Notes: generated by a model not told the origin, from the sequence alone. DNA of 64,000 bases from CATQHP01 sp965205595 (GCA_965205595.1 CBDBHI010000057.1:17238-81237); one strand, 5' to 3'; counted from the first letter of the stretch, positions 17,425 to 26,270 are shown. Program-made: numbers and translations.

Positions 17425-20240
17425 GCCAGCACCCGTTTGAGAAATTTTCCGGTATGGGACCCCTTCGCCTTGGCGATCTCTTCCGGAGTGCCTAGCGCCA
17501 CAACATTACCTCCGCCCTCGCCGCCGTCGGGGCCCAAATCGATCACCCAATCGGCGGATTTAATGACGTCGAGATTGTGCTCGATCACCAGCACTGTGCA
17601 GCCTTTCTCGAGGAGCCGTTCGAACGAGCGGAGCAGCTTCGAGATGTCCTCAAAGTGCAAGCCGGTCGTTGGCTCATCGAACAAGTATAGAGTCCTCTCT
17701 CCTTTAGACTGTCCGATGTGGGAAGCGAGTTTCACACGTTGCGCCTCGCCCCCCGATAGAGTGGTCGCGGATTGCCCGAGACGCAGGTAGCCCAGGCCAA
17801 CTTCGGCCAAAGTGGCTAGCTTGTTTACGATCTTTGGAGTGTTGACGAAGAACCGCAAGGCCTCATCGATCGTCATTTGCAAGACTTCGTAAATGTTCTT
17901 GCCCTGGTACTGGATCTCGAGGATCTCGTGCTGATAGCACTTGCCGTTGCAGATTTCGCAAATGAGATCAACGTCGGACAAGAACTGCATCTCGACGGTG
18001 ACTGTGCCATCGCCTTGGCATGTTTCGCAACGGCCCCCGGGCACATTGAATGAGAAATATCCGGGCGTATAGCCACGTTTTTTCGATTCGACCGTCGAGC
18101 AGAATAGTTCGCGGACGGCGTCAAATCCCTTCACGTAAGTGATCGGGTTTGAGCGAGGTGAGCGGCCGATTGGTGATTGATCGACGAGCACGACGTCGCC
18201 GATGTTTTGGTCGCCCGTAATTCCGCGGCAGGGTAGGCGATCAAGGTCGGTTGTGGCCAAGTCGTCGCGACGCTGCTTGAGGATGTAGTCGAGGCCCTTG
18301 TGGATGATCTGGTGAACCAGCGTCGATTTTCCCGAGCCCGAGACGCCGGTTACGACAGTGAAGAGGCCCAGCGGTATCGCGACATCAACATTCTTGAGAT
18401 TGTGTTTGACCGCACCCTTGAAGCTCAGCATCTCGCGTTTGCTCGGCTTGCGCCTTTTTGATGGGTTGGGAATTGTCTTCAGTCCGCTCAGGTAGGCCCC
18501 GGTTAGGGACTTCTTGTCGCTGAGGATTTGTTTGAGCGTTCCCCCAAAAATGACCTCGCCACCGAGTTCGCCGGCCGCCGGCCCAAGGTCGAGGATATAG
18601 TCGGCGGCACGCATCACGTCGGGGTCATGTTCGACGACCAGGATCGTGTTGCCAATGTCTCGCAGCTTGCGAAGGATGCCAATCAACTGCTCGGTGTCGC
18701 GAGTGTGTAGGCCGATCGATGGTTCATCGAGCACATAGCAGGCTCCAACGAGCCGCGACCCAAGCGAGGTCGCAAGCTGAATGCGTTGCGCCTCTCCGCC
18801 GGAGAGCGTTGACGCCAGCCGGTCGAGCGTCAGGTATTCGAGGCCGACGTCGTTGAGAAATTTCAGGCGGTGATTGATGTCGAGTACGAGTTGGTCGGCA
18901 ATCCGCGCGGCCGCACCTTCAAGCTTGAGATTTGAAAAAAATTCAAATGCGCGCGCGAGCGAAAGTGAGACGACGTCAGCGATCGTTTTATCGGCAACGC
19001 GAATGTTGAAGGCCTCTTTGCGGAGCCGGCCACCGTTGCATTCGGAACAGATTGTGTAGCCGCGATACCTGGCCATCATCAGGCGAGCGGACATCTTGTA
19101 CTTCTTTGTTTCGAGGTAAGCGAAGAATCCCTTGATACCCAGGAAGCGTCCGTCGCCGTCTTCGACAAACCGGCGCTCTTCGGGGGTCAGTTCGCCGTAC
19201 GGTACGTCTAGCCGGACTCCCGCGCCATGGGCGGCTGTCAGTAACTTGACCTCGTATCGCTGATATTTCGGTTTCGTCCAAGGGTCGACCGCGCCTTCGC
19301 TTAAAGTCTTGAAGCGGTCAGGGACGACGAGGCCCATGTCGTAGTCAACCGTATTGCCGAAACCGTGACAACGCGGGCATGCGCCAAACGGCGAGTTGAA
19401 GCTGAATAGACGTGGCTCTGGCTCGGGGCATTCGATGCGACAGTCGCGGCATTCGAACCTTTCGCTGAACCAGAGTCGCCTCGGCGGAACGTCTGTTGCG
19501 TGCTCGAATAACACCTCGCTTGATTCGCGGTAGGCGATTTCGATGGCGTCGACGACGCGTTCGCGAACGTTCGGCGAAATCGCGAGGCGATCAATCAGTA
19601 CGAATAAAGGTGCTTTGAAATCGACATCGATCAGTGATTCGGGTGTCGAAAACTCGAAGATCGTTTGGTTCTGAAAGAGCCGGTTGTAACCATGCGAACG
19701 TAGGTCGGTGAGTCGCGCTTTCAGCTCGTCGTTTAGACCCTCGGGGCCTGTCTCGCGGACCGGAAAAAGAGCGTACCAGCGCGACTTTTCCTCAAGGGCC
19801 ACGATCTCAGCGGCGACATCGTCGACATTGTCTCTTGAAACCAGCTTGCCGCAGCCGGGACAAAAGGTCTGTCCCGCCCTGGCGAATAGCAGACGCAAGA
19901 AGTCGTAGATCTCGGTCGCCGTGGCTACCGTCGAGCGGGGGTTTCGCGTTGAGTTTTTCTGGCGGATGGCAACGGCCGGCGCGATGCCGCTAATTTGGTC
20001 GACGTCAGGCTTCTCCATCTGCTCGAGAAACTGTCGCGCGTAGGCGGAAAGAGATTCCACGTAGCGGCGCTGGCCCTCCGCGTAGACGGTGTCGAACACC
20101 AGCGACGATTTGCCCGAGCCGGAAACTCCGGTCACCACAATCAGTTGATTGTGTGGCAGGCGAACGTCAATGTTCTTGAGGTTGTGGACGCGCGCGCCCA
20201 GAATTTCGAGATAGTCTTGCGCCAAGAGGATTCGTTCCAA
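17421..20240 (-). CDS. uvrA: Excinuclease ABC subunit A
   Basis: The product has 939 residues, normal for UvrA. Two ABC ATPase modules are seen: Walker A GVSGSGKSS (residues 38-46) and GVSGSGKST (second half), with signatures STLSGGEAQRIQLA and TTLSGGEAQRVKLA. Zinc-finger cysteines occur in CPGCG, CRDCRIECPE...CPRCHG and CETCQGDG...CEICNGKC. It recognises DNA damage with UvrB in nucleotide excision repair. The start chosen is TTG at 20240, because no ATG gives a better N-terminus before LEILGARVHNLKNIDV. A TATACT -10 element sits about 45 bp upstream. Confidence 0.97.
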   Translation of the reverse strand: MERILLAQDYLEILGARVHNLKNIDVRLPHNQLIVVTGVSGSGKSSLVFDTVYAEGQRRYVESLSAYARQFLEQMEKPDVDQISGIAPAVAIRQKNSTRNPRSTVATATEIYDFLRLLFARAGQTFCPGCGKLVSRDNVDDVAAEIVALEEKSRWYALFPVRETGPEGLNDELKARLTDLRSHGYNRLFQNQTIFEFSTPESLIDVDFKAPLFVLIDRLAISPNVRERVVDAIEIAYRESSEVLFEHATDVPPRRLWFSERFECRDCRIECPEPEPRLFSFNSPFGACPRCHGFGNTVDYDMGLVVPDRFKTLSEGAVDPWTKPKYQRYEVKLLTAAHGAGVRLDVPYGELTPEERRFVEDGDGRFLGIKGFFAYLETKKYKMSARLMMARYRGYTICSECNGGRLRKEAFNIRVADKTIADVVSLSLARAFEFFSNLKLEGAAARIADQLVLDINHRLKFLNDVGLEYLTLDRLASTLSGGEAQRIQLATSLGSRLVGACYVLDEPSIGLHTRDTEQLIGILRKLRDIGNTILVVEHDPDVMRAADYILDLGPAAGELGGEVIFGGTLKQILSDKKSLTGAYLSGLKTIPNPSKRRKPSKREMLSFKGAVKHNLKNVDVAIPLGLFTVVTGVSGSGKSTLVHQIIHKGLDYILKQRRDDLATTDLDRLPCRGITGDQNIGDVVLVDQSPIGRSPRSNPITYVKGFDAVRELFCSTVESKKRGYTPGYFSFNVPGGRCETCQGDGTVTVEMQFLSDVDLICEICNGKCYQHEILEIQYQGKNIYEVLQMTIDEALRFFVNTPKIVNKLATLAEVGLGYLRLGQSATTLSGGEAQRVKLASHIGQSKGERTLYLFDEPTTGLHFEDISKLLRSFERLLEKGCTVLVIEHNLDVIKSADWVIDLGPDGGEGGGNVVALGTPEEIAKAKGSHTGKFLKRVLA

Positions 20241-20284
20241 CCGGGATGCCGCCCCGCGAACGAGCGCGACTGGGCGAACTCTTC

Positions 20285-20290
20285 AGTATA
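20285..20290 (-). promoter_or_regulatory. Probable uvrA -10 element
   Basis: On the minus strand the sequence reads TATACT in an otherwise GC-rich context, 45 bp upstream of the uvrA TTG start. No good -35 box or LexA operator is apparent. The left terminal repeat of the neighbouring IS begins only about 30 bp further upstream, so the IS edge may have displaced native upstream control elements. Confidence 0.4.
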
Positions 20291-20425
20291 ATTCCGAACC
20301 ACACCAAAGCGGGCGATGCGTCTTGTCCAATACAAGATGAGCCTGAAGGGAGGGGTGATTCCAACACAAGATGAGCCTGGAGGTAATTTGGGCAAGGTCG
20401 ATTAGGAACAGGCAAACTGCGGGCG

Positions 20426-21679
20426 ATGGGAGTCGCCGTGCAGCAAGCCGAATCAGTGAGTCTCGATGAGATCGAGAGTTTTCTCGACGGGTGTGGGTCC
20501 GTCGAGTTCCAGGCCGGAAGTCGAGCGGATAAATACGCGCTCGTCGAAGGCGTCCTGAAGAGGCATCATTATGCCGACCAGAAGCGCTCGGTTAAAGGAT
20601 TGTTGAGACGCTTCCTGAGCAAGCTAACCGGCTTAAGCCGCGCCCAATTGACTCGCCTCATCGGGCAGTTTTTGCGCGAAAAGTGCGTTCGGCCGACAGC
20701 CTATCGAAGGCGCCGCTTCCCCACCAAGTACAGCCGCGCCGACATCGTTCTCCTGGCGCATGTCGACCAAGTACAGCAACGTCTCTCCGGGCCGGCGACG
20801 CGTCGCATTCTCCAGCGCGAGTTCCAAATCTACAACCGCAAGGAGTTCGAACGCCTTGCCGAACTGTCGGTGGGACACCTCTACAACTTGCGCAAACGCG
20901 CCGTCTACCGGCGACACAGTTTGCATCTCGACAAGACTCGACCGACACCCGTGGCGATCGGCGAACGCCGCCAACCCGAGCCGCGAGGACGTCCGGGCTA
21001 CCTGCGCATCGACACCGTGCACTCGCCCGAACAGGAAGGTGAAAAAGGCGCCTACAGCATCAATGTGGTCGACGAAGTGACGCAGTGGCAGGCCGTCGGC
21101 TGCGTCCAACGCATCAACGAAAACCACCTCATTCCCTTGCTGGAAGGGCTTTTGGAACAATTTCCATTTATCGTTCGCGGCTTTCACTCCGACAATGGCA
21201 GCGAATTCGTCAACCATCAAACCGCTAAACTGCTCGAGAAGTTGCGAATTGAATTTACGAAGTCTCGCGCGCGCCGTTCGAACGACAATGCCTTGGTCGA
21301 AACCAAGAACGGCGCGGTGGTGCGCAAGTGGATGGGCTACCAGTTTTTGCCCTCGGAAGCGACGCAGGCGATCGACACCTTCTACCGCCAGTGGCTCAAC
21401 CCGTACTTGAATTTTCATCGCCCATGCGCTTTCGCCAGCGAGCGCCGAGACCGCCGCGGCAAGTTGCGCAAGGTGTACGCCGAGTGGAGCACGCCGTGGG
21501 AAAAGCTGCTCAGCCTGCCCGCCGAGCAGCGCGGCCTGCGCGCGGATCGCTCGCTCAAGAAGCTCCAAGCGCGAGCGGACACTTGTTCCGACACCGAGTT
21601 TGCCGAGCAACTCGACGCTCAGCGCAACGAACTGCAACGCGTCTGCAAAGACCTCGCGATCTGCTGGCGCACGCGCTAG
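20426..21679 (+). CDS. rve-type DDE transposase, left copy
   Basis: The product has 417 residues. The N-terminal 160 residues are predicted DNA-binding helices (AQLTRLIGQF, SVGHLYNLRKRAVYRRH). An integrase-core DDE domain follows, with D196 (YLRIDTVHS), D256 (FHSDNGSEF) and E292 (ALVETKNG), giving a D-35-E spacing. The frame is intact and a hairpin follows the stop. From about residue 163 to the end it is essentially identical to the inverted copy at 24816-26069, whereas the first 160 residues differ at many positions. This indicates gene conversion or recombination between the copies. Confidence 0.9.
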   Translation: MGVAVQQAESVSLDEIESFLDGCGSVEFQAGSRADKYALVEGVLKRHHYADQKRSVKGLLRRFLSKLTGLSRAQLTRLIGQFLREKCVRPTAYRRRRFPTKYSRADIVLLAHVDQVQQRLSGPATRRILQREFQIYNRKEFERLAELSVGHLYNLRKRAVYRRHSLHLDKTRPTPVAIGERRQPEPRGRPGYLRIDTVHSPEQEGEKGAYSINVVDEVTQWQAVGCVQRINENHLIPLLEGLLEQFPFIVRGFHSDNGSEFVNHQTAKLLEKLRIEFTKSRARRSNDNALVETKNGAVVRKWMGYQFLPSEATQAIDTFYRQWLNPYLNFHRPCAFASERRDRRGKLRKVYAEWSTPWEKLLSLPAEQRGLRADRSLKKLQARADTCSDTEFAEQLDAQRNELQRVCKDLAICWRTR

Positions 21680-21705
21680 ACAACGCCCCGACCCGAGGCG
21701 TTGTC
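21679..21705 (+). terminator. Hairpin after IS transposase
   Basis: A perfect 9-bp stem, GACAACGCC / GGCGTTGTC, with a 9-nt loop begins at the last base of the transposase stop codon. There is no T-tract, so it is either a weak terminator or an IS-internal insulator. The same hairpin is present in the inverted copy. Confidence 0.6.
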
Positions 21706-22011
21706 GGCTCCTCCGGCCCACGTCCGAAGACGGCCGTGGGGTCTCGCCTGGGATGGCTGCAAAGGGGGACTTGGGCTGCCGCCCCTTCCCCCTTATGCAA
21801 TCCCCCTCACCCCGCCCTACGAAGCCACAAATAGCTGTAGCCGCCGACCTCAACTCACGCTATAATCCCCCTCAACCCGCAGCTGCTTCGCCTCTCTCCT
21901 TCAGGCTCATCTTTCAATTGGAAAAGAGGGATGTAACCGCACGGCGACTCCAAACGCTACAATATTTAATGCCCCGAGCATCAAAGGGGGCGGCCTTGGG
22001 GGACCCGACAG

Positions 22012-22758
22012 ATGAAACGATTATTTCTGCTTTTGGCGATGATTGCTGTTTGTGCGCTAAGTTTGCTGGCGCAGCCTGATTTTAAGACCCAAGAGGAATA
22101 TGACGGGTTTGTAGCGATTCAGAGCGCTGCAACCATCGCCGAGCGCATTGAGGCCGGCACGGCGTTTATGGCCGGCTTTCCAGCCAGCGATGCTAAGGGG
22201 CTGGCGGCATATATGTTGATGCTCAGCTACCAGGGCAACAACGACTTCGACAACATGCTGATTTATGGTGACGAGGTGCTTGCGAGCACCGAAGATCCCG
22301 GCATCGTGGTCGGCACGTTGGTATCACTTTCTAACGCAATTCCGACGCGCACTCGCGAGTTCGACCTCGACAAGGAAGAGAAGCTATCGAAGGCGGAGGA
22401 TTACGCGAAGCGAGCGATTACGATGATTCCTACCCTGATGAAAGCCGACCCGAACCTTAGTGACGAAGATTGGCTGATGACGAAGAAAGATTTCATGTCG
22501 CAATGTCACGAATCGATAGGCATCATTGCGGCAAAGCGCAAAGACTACGCGGCGGCCGAGACCTCTCTCCGCAAGTCAATGAACTTGGCTACGGAGCCAA
22601 CCCCGTCGACGCTATATAACCTCGGGTTGGCGCTGATCGAATTGGACAAAAAAGACGAAGCCGCAAATATCGCCGTCAGTTGTATCAGTGCGGGCGGCTA
22701 CAAGCTTGGCGATGGCACCGACCTGTGTAGCAAGCTCAAAGTCGAGGCGACGAAGTAG
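22012..22758 (+). CDS. Secreted TPR-like protein
   Basis: The product has 248 residues with a signal peptide (LFLLLAMIAVCALSLLAQ). The rest is helical. TPR-like repeats are seen near KAEDYAKRAITMIPTL, KDYAAAETSLRKSMNLATEPTPSTLYNLGLALIELDKKDEA. No catalytic motif is recognised. Similar tetratricopeptide proteins are numerous in Acidobacteriota and often act as periplasmic scaffolds. It starts 85 bp after the right end of the left IS copy, so the IS may supply or disrupt its promoter. Confidence 0.7.
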   Translation: MKRLFLLLAMIAVCALSLLAQPDFKTQEEYDGFVAIQSAATIAERIEAGTAFMAGFPASDAKGLAAYMLMLSYQGNNDFDNMLIYGDEVLASTEDPGIVVGTLVSLSNAIPTRTREFDLDKEEKLSKAEDYAKRAITMIPTLMKADPNLSDEDWLMTKKDFMSQCHESIGIIAAKRKDYAAAETSLRKSMNLATEPTPSTLYNLGLALIELDKKDEAANIAVSCISAGGYKLGDGTDLCSKLKVEATK

Positions 22759-22836
22759 GGTTAGGAATTCATTGGAAGAATCTCAAAGCCGCCGCCGGTC
22801 GATCCGGGGCGGCTTTCGATTCGATGCGGTAGCCCG

Positions 22837-23565
22837 ATGAGCAAAGACGCCCAGTCGCTAGCACTCGCGATCGGCCACGAGTTCTCAAACGAATTGCTGC
22901 TGCGGCAGGCGCTCACGCACCGATCGTTCTCCAGTGACAGCCGCGAGACCGCGGATCACAACGAGCGCATGGAGTTTCTTGGCGACTCGGTGCTTGGCTT
23001 CGTTGCCAGTGAGGTGCTCTACAAACGATTTCCCGAGTACACCGAAGGCCAACTCACGAAGCTGAAGGCGAAGCTCGTCAGCGGCGAGAACTTGGCGGTA
23101 GTCGGCGAAAGTCTCGGCGTGGGAGCTTACTTGATCCTTGGCAAAGGCGAGGAGTCCAACGGCGGCCGAAACAAACAGGGCTTAGTCGTCGATGTGGTCG
23201 AAGCACTGATCGCGGCCGTGTACCTCGATGCGGGAATTGATGCCGCGCGAGATGTGGTCGAGTCGTTGATCCTGACGGAATCGGCGGTCGATGTCGCCGT
23301 CGTAAACGTTGAAGAAGCGAACTACAAACCGGCGCTGCAGGAGTGGCTGCAAGCTCGAAAACTAGACTTACCGTCATATAACGTCATCAATGAGAACGGA
23401 CCGCCACATCGCCGAACGTTCACCGTCGAGGTCGAGTTCGGCGACGGATTTCGCACGTCGGCCGAGGGCCCCTCTATAAAGACAGCCGAACGAAATGCCG
23501 CCGCCAAAGCGCTTGCTTACTTTCGATCGCAAGAGGGCGAGCGGGACGCCGCGGATGGCGAGTGA
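22837..23565 (+). CDS. rnc: Ribonuclease III
   Basis: The product has 242 residues. The RNase III signature NERMEFLGDSVLGF is present near residues 47-60, and the second acidic cluster is VVDVVEALIAAVYLDAG. The C-terminal double-stranded RNA-binding domain runs from YKPALQEWLQARK to KTAERNAAAKALAYF. It cleaves double-stranded RNA in rRNA and mRNA processing. It is a core chromosomal gene, yet here it lies between two inverted IS copies. It follows the TPR gene by 78 bp. Confidence 0.96.
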   Translation: MSKDAQSLALAIGHEFSNELLLRQALTHRSFSSDSRETADHNERMEFLGDSVLGFVASEVLYKRFPEYTEGQLTKLKAKLVSGENLAVVGESLGVGAYLILGKGEESNGGRNKQGLVVDVVEALIAAVYLDAGIDAARDVVESLILTESAVDVAVVNVEEANYKPALQEWLQARKLDLPSYNVINENGPPHRRTFTVEVEFGDGFRTSAEGPSIKTAERNAAAKALAYFRSQEGERDAADGE

Positions 23566-23646
23566 AGGGATCCGCGCGAAACTCATGCGGCCCCCACTGC
23601 ATCTAACCGACAGAACCGTGGGGTACGATGGTGCCTCTAACTTACG

Positions 23647-24207
23647 ATGAATCTACGAGTCTTAGTACCGCTAACGTTTGCACTATCGCTGATTGCAGCG
23701 ACAACTCCCGAGGAATCGCAGACAGCGGTCGAAAAACTGGACCGTATCGCGCGCTCGGGTTTGAAAAGCGGCGAAACCGAGATATTGACGGAGGATGAAT
23801 TGAACTCATTCTTGCAGTACGATGCCGCGCCGGGGATTCCTGAAGGAATCGAAAATGTGCGCGTTCAACTGCGAAACGGTGGCGGGCTGCTTGAGGCCGT
23901 TGTCGATCTCAAGAAGGCCGGCGAAGCGCAGCAAGATCCGCCATTCTTCGTCAAATTGCTAATGCGCGGCACTCGCACGATTCGAGCTGACATTGATTAT
24001 GCAGCCAGTAGCGGCTACGCCACTGCGAAGATTGTCTCTGTCGCGATTGACGATTTCACGCTGAGCGGCTCGGCGTTGGACTGGTTTCTCGGTTCGTTCG
24101 CCCCAGAATCGCTACTACCGTATATTTCTGGTGAGCCGGTTCCGCTCGAGGGCGGCCTTAGCGAGGTACGCGTCGAGGCCGGTCGCGCAATCATTGTCGC
24201 CGAGTAG
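23647..24207 (+). CDS. Secreted hypothetical protein
   Basis: The product has 186 residues with a signal peptide (LRVLVPLTFALSLIAATT). The remainder is a mixed alpha/beta sequence with amphipathic strands (ENVRVQLRNGGGLLEAVVDLK, AKIVSVAIDDFTLSG), resembling lipid- or membrane-associated domains. No family is recognised. It follows rnc by 81 bp on the same strand and may share its transcript. Confidence 0.55.
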   Translation: MNLRVLVPLTFALSLIAATTPEESQTAVEKLDRIARSGLKSGETEILTEDELNSFLQYDAAPGIPEGIENVRVQLRNGGGLLEAVVDLKKAGEAQQDPPFFVKLLMRGTRTIRADIDYAASSGYATAKIVSVAIDDFTLSGSALDWFLGSFAPESLLPYISGEPVPLEGGLSEVRVEAGRAIIVAE

Positions 24208-24214
24208 CGAAGCC

Positions 24215-24566
24215 CTACTCTTTCGGCAGCTTCTCTTTTTTGATGGCGTTGTACCAATCTTCGAGTTCCTGCGGCTCGATGACGCTGCCCTTCACGGCAC
24301 AGTGGTAGCGCTTGAGATAGAGTACCTGGCGATCGCCACGCTTTGAAGCTGTCTTATATTCCTCGCGGCCCGGGTCTTCGCCAATCGTGATGCCCTTGTT
24401 GTAGCCCTCGGTCGATTCTTGGCTGAGCATCGCCATCATCGAGAACGGAATGTAGAGAGCCTTGTTGAAAGCGTAATCGCTGATCGTGATATCGATTGTC
24501 TTGCCTTCGGCCTTGTACTTGCGTGAAGCGGTACTGCTTTTGAAGTTGGCCATCTCGGTGGTGGCC
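24215..24566 (-). pseudogene. Hypothetical protein truncated at its 5' end by the right IS copy
   Basis: The 112 residues from ATG 24553 look like the interior and C-terminus of a larger protein: ANFKSSTASRKYKAEGKTID, DYAFNKALYIPFSMMAM, ending EELEDWYNAIKKEKL-like. The same frame continues upstream as IGKEATTE and then runs directly into the IS terminal repeat at 24567. That is what a 5' truncation by insertion looks like. The missing N-terminus is not found elsewhere in the window. Function is unknown. Confidence 0.6.
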
Positions 24567-24789
24567 TCTTTTCCGATCGAAAGATGAGCCTGCAGGAGGC
24601 AGGCGAAGGTAGCTGTGGGCAGGAGGGATTATAGCTCGGATTGGGGCTTGAGGTTGAAGCCCGTTGTGGGGCCCGTAGGGCGGGGTGAGGGGGATTGCAT
24701 AAGGGGGAAGGGGCGGCAGCCCCAGTCCCCCTTTGCAGCCATCCCAGGCGAGACCCCACGGCCGTCTTCGGACGTGGGCCGGAGGAGCC

Positions 24790-24816
24790 GACAACGCCTC
24801 GGGTCGGGGCGTTGTC
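24790..24816 (-). terminator. Hairpin after right-copy transposase
   Basis: It is the mirror image of the hairpin at 21679-21705: a 9-bp perfect stem and 9-nt loop starting in the stop codon, with no T-tract. Confidence 0.55.
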
Positions 24817-26069
24817 TAGCGCGTGCGCCAGCAGATCGCGAGGTCTTTGCAGACGCGTTGCAGTTCGTTGCGCTGAGCGTCGAGTTGCTCGGCAAACTCG
24901 GTGTCGGAACAAGTGTCCGCTCGCGCTTGGAGCTTCTTGAGCGAGCGATCCGCGCGCAGGCCGCGCTGCTCGGCGGGCAGGCTGAGCAGCTTTTCCCACG
25001 GCGTGCTCCACTCGGCGTACACCTTGCGCAACTTGCCGCGGCGGTCTCGGCGCTCGCTGGCGAAAGCGCATGGGCGATGAAAATTCAAGTACGGGTTGAG
25101 CCACTGGCGGTAGAAGGTGTCGATCGCCTGCGTCGCTTCCGAGGGCAAAAACTGGTAGCCCATCCACTTGCGCACCACCGCGCCGTTCTTGGTTTCGACC
25201 AAGGCATTGTCGTTCGAACGGCGCGCGCGAGACTTCGTAAATTCAATTCGCAACTTCTCGAGCAGTTTAGCGGTTTGATGGTTGACGAATTCGCTGCCAT
25301 TGTCGGAGTGAAAGCCGCGAACGATAAATGGAAATTGTTCCAAAAGGCCTTCCAGCAAGGGAATGAGGTGATTTTCGTTGATGCGTTGGACGCAGCCGAC
25401 GGCCTGCCACTGCGTCACTTCGTCGACCACATTGATGCTGTAGGCGCCTTTTTCGCCTTCCTGTTCGGGCGAGTGCACGGTGTCGATGCGCAGGTAGCCC
25501 GGACGTCCTCGCGGCTCGGGTTGGCGGCGTTCGCCGATCGCCACGGGTGTCGGTCGAGTCTTGTCGAGATGCAAACTGTGACGTTGGTAGACGGCTCTTT
25601 TTCGCAAGTTGTACAGCTGGCCCACGGACAATTCGGCCAGGCGTCGAAACTCTTTGCGGCCGTAGATCTGGAACTCGCGTTGGAGAATGCGGCGGGTGGC
25701 CGGCCCCGAGAGGCGCTGATGAACTCGATCGACGTGCGCCAGTAAGACGCTGTCGGCGCGTGTGTACTTGCTGGGAAAACGGCGCCGCCGATAGGCCCTC
25801 GGACGGACGCAACGCGTGTGCAAGAACTGTCCGATCAGGCGGGTGAGTTGCGCGCGGCTTAAGCCCGTGAGCTTAGCGAGATAACGCCGCAGGAGACCCT
25901 TGACGGAGCGCTTCTGGTCGGCATAGTGATGCCGCTTCAAGACGCTTTCGACGAGCGCATATTTGTCGCTTCGATTGCCGCCCTCGAAGGCGACGGATTG
26001 GCACCCGTCGAGAAAACACTCGATCTGCTCCAGACTCAGCGATTCGGCTTGCTGCACGGCGACTCCCAT
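24816..26069 (-). CDS. rve-type DDE transposase, right copy
   Basis: The product has 417 residues with an intact frame. It has the same D-D-35-E catalytic residues (196, 256, 292) as the left copy. Its N-terminal 160 residues differ from the left copy at dozens of positions (for example LEQIECFLDGCQSVAF against LDEIESFLDGCGSVEF), then identity becomes almost complete. A 9-bp stem hairpin (24790-24816) follows the stop, as in the left copy. Confidence 0.9.
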   Translation of the reverse strand: MGVAVQQAESLSLEQIECFLDGCQSVAFEGGNRSDKYALVESVLKRHHYADQKRSVKGLLRRYLAKLTGLSRAQLTRLIGQFLHTRCVRPRAYRRRRFPSKYTRADSVLLAHVDRVHQRLSGPATRRILQREFQIYGRKEFRRLAELSVGQLYNLRKRAVYQRHSLHLDKTRPTPVAIGERRQPEPRGRPGYLRIDTVHSPEQEGEKGAYSINVVDEVTQWQAVGCVQRINENHLIPLLEGLLEQFPFIVRGFHSDNGSEFVNHQTAKLLEKLRIEFTKSRARRSNDNALVETKNGAVVRKWMGYQFLPSEATQAIDTFYRQWLNPYLNFHRPCAFASERRDRRGKLRKVYAEWSTPWEKLLSLPAEQRGLRADRSLKKLQARADTCSDTEFAEQLDAQRNELQRVCKDLAICWRTR

Positions 26070-26149
26070 CGCCCGCAGCTGCTCTGTTCCTGACCACCCA
26101 ACGGATCCCCGTCAGGCTCATCTTGTATTGGACAAGACGCTACTTGAGT

Positions 26150-26234
26150 GTGTAGCTGTTTATGCGGTAAAGTTGGCCTGGGGTGTAGCTGTTTATGCGG
26201 AGAGCGTGGTCTTAGAGTATAGTTGTTTATGCGT
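26150..26234 (+). repeat. Three iterons of a plasmid replication origin
   Basis: Three direct repeats of GTGTAGCTGTTTATGCGG occur at 26150-26167 and 26183-26200 (identical), and 26217-26234 (three differences). They are spaced 33 and 34 bp apart, about three helical turns. They lie beside the RepA_C initiator gene, beyond its 3' end. Short direct repeats at regular helical spacing next to a rep gene are typical plasmid iterons bound by RepA. Confidence 0.8.
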
Positions 26235-26261
26235 GGAAGACTCTCCTGAATCACCGCGATC

Positions 26262-26270
26262 TGTGGAAAA
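26262..26270 (-). promoter_or_regulatory. DnaA-box-like site near iterons
   Basis: TGTGGAAAA matches the reverse DnaA consensus TGTGGATAA at eight of nine positions. Its position 28 bp from the last iteron fits a plasmid oriV that recruits host DnaA. It is a single site, so chance is possible. Confidence 0.35.

Larger units (their letters stand above)
20321..21927 (+). mobile_element. DDE insertion sequence, left copy
   Basis: The element is about 1.6 kb with one transposase gene. Imperfect terminal inverted repeats are seen: left end TCTTGTCCAATACAAGATG, right end (reverse complement) TCTTTTCCAATTGAAAGATG, both continuing into AGCCTGAAGG. A subterminal copy of the repeat core (ACAAGATGAGCCTGG) occurs at 20364-20379. 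An inverted second copy lies at 24567-26137. No clear target duplication can be assigned, because both outer ends share only GCGT-like flanks. The family name is uncertain (IS481/ISNCY-like rve transposase). Confidence 0.85.
24567..26137 (-). mobile_element. DDE insertion sequence, right (inverted) copy
   Basis: This is the inverted relative of the element at 20321-21927. Its ends are TCTTTTCCGATCGAAAGATG (left) and, on the reverse strand at the right, TCTTGTCCAATACAAGATG. The transposase gene and downstream hairpin are conserved. Its left end truncates a hypothetical gene. Its right end abuts the iteron region of a plasmid replicon, making it the probable chromosome-plasmid junction. Confidence 0.85.

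Noticed and set aside
20633..21853. 406-residue minus-strand open frame across the left transposase
   Set aside because: It is a shadow of the transposase reading frame in high-GC DNA; the same shadow appears in the inverted copy.
26150..26234. CRISPR array
   Set aside because: Only three 18-bp repeats with about 16-bp spacers and no cas genes; position beside repA marks them as iterons.
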